From positions 1 through 6,566 of the forward strand of contig JAFUTM010000443.1 in NCBI GenBank assembly GCA_017484235.1: DNA of 6,566 bases, read 5' to 3'. The DNA comes from Selenomonadaceae bacterium (GTDB lineage: Bacteria; Bacillota; Negativicutes; Selenomonadales; Selenomonadaceae). The notes under the pieces are model-generated. The model searched no databases. It worked only from the letters and a program-made list of their open reading frames with translations, and was not told the DNA's origin. The position numbers were made by a program, and so were the translations under genes. Numbering within the stretch: position 1 is the stretch's first letter; each line of letters begins with the position of its first letter. This document shows, in pieces, positions 6,331-6,566 of the stretch.

Positions 6331-6566
6331 CTTACTTTTCCTCAAGATGTTTGCTGCTCCATTTACGTCGGCATTTATGATTTTTCCATCTTTTGAGCGA
6401 TACAATCCGCGATAGATTCTCCTGCCACTAAAGTTGTATTTTTCTTGACTGTCTGCTTGATATACTGGTATTTTGTCCAAATCCAAAAAACTCGCCTTTG
6501 ATGTATATGATTCTTCTTGCTCTACATATTTCATCGAATACCTCTCACACAAGCATTTTAGCTGAC
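6262..6566 (-). CDS. tnpB: TnpB RNA-guided nuclease, C-terminal part (5' end outside window)
   Basis: The frame is open from the right edge to the TAG at 6264-6262, about 100 residues counted from the first complete codon. The sequence LKCLCERYSMKYVEQEESYT with following SKASFLD, then GRRIYRGLYRSKDGK and INADVNGAANIL, is the C-terminal RuvC region of IS200/IS605-associated TnpB (OrfB). The Asp in NADVNGA (residue 66 of the visible part) is the expected third RuvC catalytic residue. TnpB is a compact nuclease that uses an omega RNA to cut DNA matching the element's flank, helping the element persist after excision. The usual zinc ribbon (two CxxC pairs) is absent: Ser, Ala and Phe stand where the first pair should be and no Cys stands at the second. 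Whether the N-terminal part is intact cannot be judged. A TTG at 6552 is inside the family alignment and is not a real start. Confidence 0.88.
   Translation of the reverse strand, partial: QLKCLCERYSMKYVEQEESYTSKASFLDLDKIPVYQADSQEKYNFSGRRIYRGLYRSKDGKIINADVNGAANILRKSKQRLNQERLCRGFLDNPLRIRLI

Larger units (their letters stand above)
6215..6566 (-). mobile_element. Right end of an IS200/IS605-type element (partial)
   Basis: The window holds only the right end. Reading the minus strand, the tnpB stop is followed by the tetranucleotide GAAT (6249-6246), then immediately an imperfect 8-bp hairpin (6245-6224), then a short run ending in TTCAA (6219-6215). In well-studied IS200/IS605 elements the TnpA Y1 transposase recognises such a subterminal hairpin, and a guide tetranucleotide 5' of it selects a TCAA-type cleavage site at the right boundary. 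The arrangement and the GAAT/TCAA pair match what I recall of ISHp608. The boundary is therefore placed between 6215 and 6214. The left end, any tnpA gene and most of tnpB lie beyond the window. Confidence 0.75.

Noticed and set aside
1..6566. CRISPR array, tRNA or rRNA
   Set aside because: No regularly spaced repeats, cloverleaf or rRNA-like sequence was seen on either strand.

Overview
This is an AT-rich window from what looks like a low-GC Firmicute. Two secreted proteins with ordinary Sec signal peptides, a SpoIVB-type S55 domain protein beside a phosphodiester glycosidase, fit the Negativicutes or a related group. That placement is inference from gene content; no rRNA or other marker is present.

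Layout, left to right. (1) 1-1877, minus strand: a secreted SpoIVB-like S55 peptidase-domain protein that runs off the left edge without a stop. (2) 2013-3416, minus strand: a secreted phosphodiester glycosidase (NAGPA-type) with a long polar linker. (3) 3585-4961, plus strand: a complete MATE efflux transporter, divergent from gene 2 across a short region where the two predicted promoters overlap. (4) 4975-5011: a strong hairpin terminator shared by the convergent genes 3 and 5. (5) 5048-6010, minus strand: complete ATP-dependent 6-phosphofructokinase (pfkA) with a strong ribosome binding site. (6) 6215-6566, minus strand: the right end of an IS200/IS605-type element. It holds the C-terminal ~100 codons of a TnpB RNA-guided nuclease, the predicted 3' part of its omega RNA, and the terminal subterminal hairpin ending in TTCAA. 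The rest of the element lies beyond the right edge.

How the genes relate. The two minus-strand envelope genes (1 and 2) are codirectional, but gene 1 has its own good promoter, so co-transcription is possible rather than required. MATE and pfkA are independent units. The most biologically active piece is the TnpB end: the sequence immediately outside it, between the element and pfkA, should be the natural guide of its omega RNA. Two further points deserve attention: the S55 protein has its conserved blocks in the opposite order from SpoIVB, and the TnpB tail has no zinc-ribbon cysteines.

For all four genes with a visible 5' end, the longest open frame begins at a TTG or an earlier ATG or GTG that fits the Shine-Dalgarno position badly. 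Starts given here were chosen from Shine-Dalgarno spacing.
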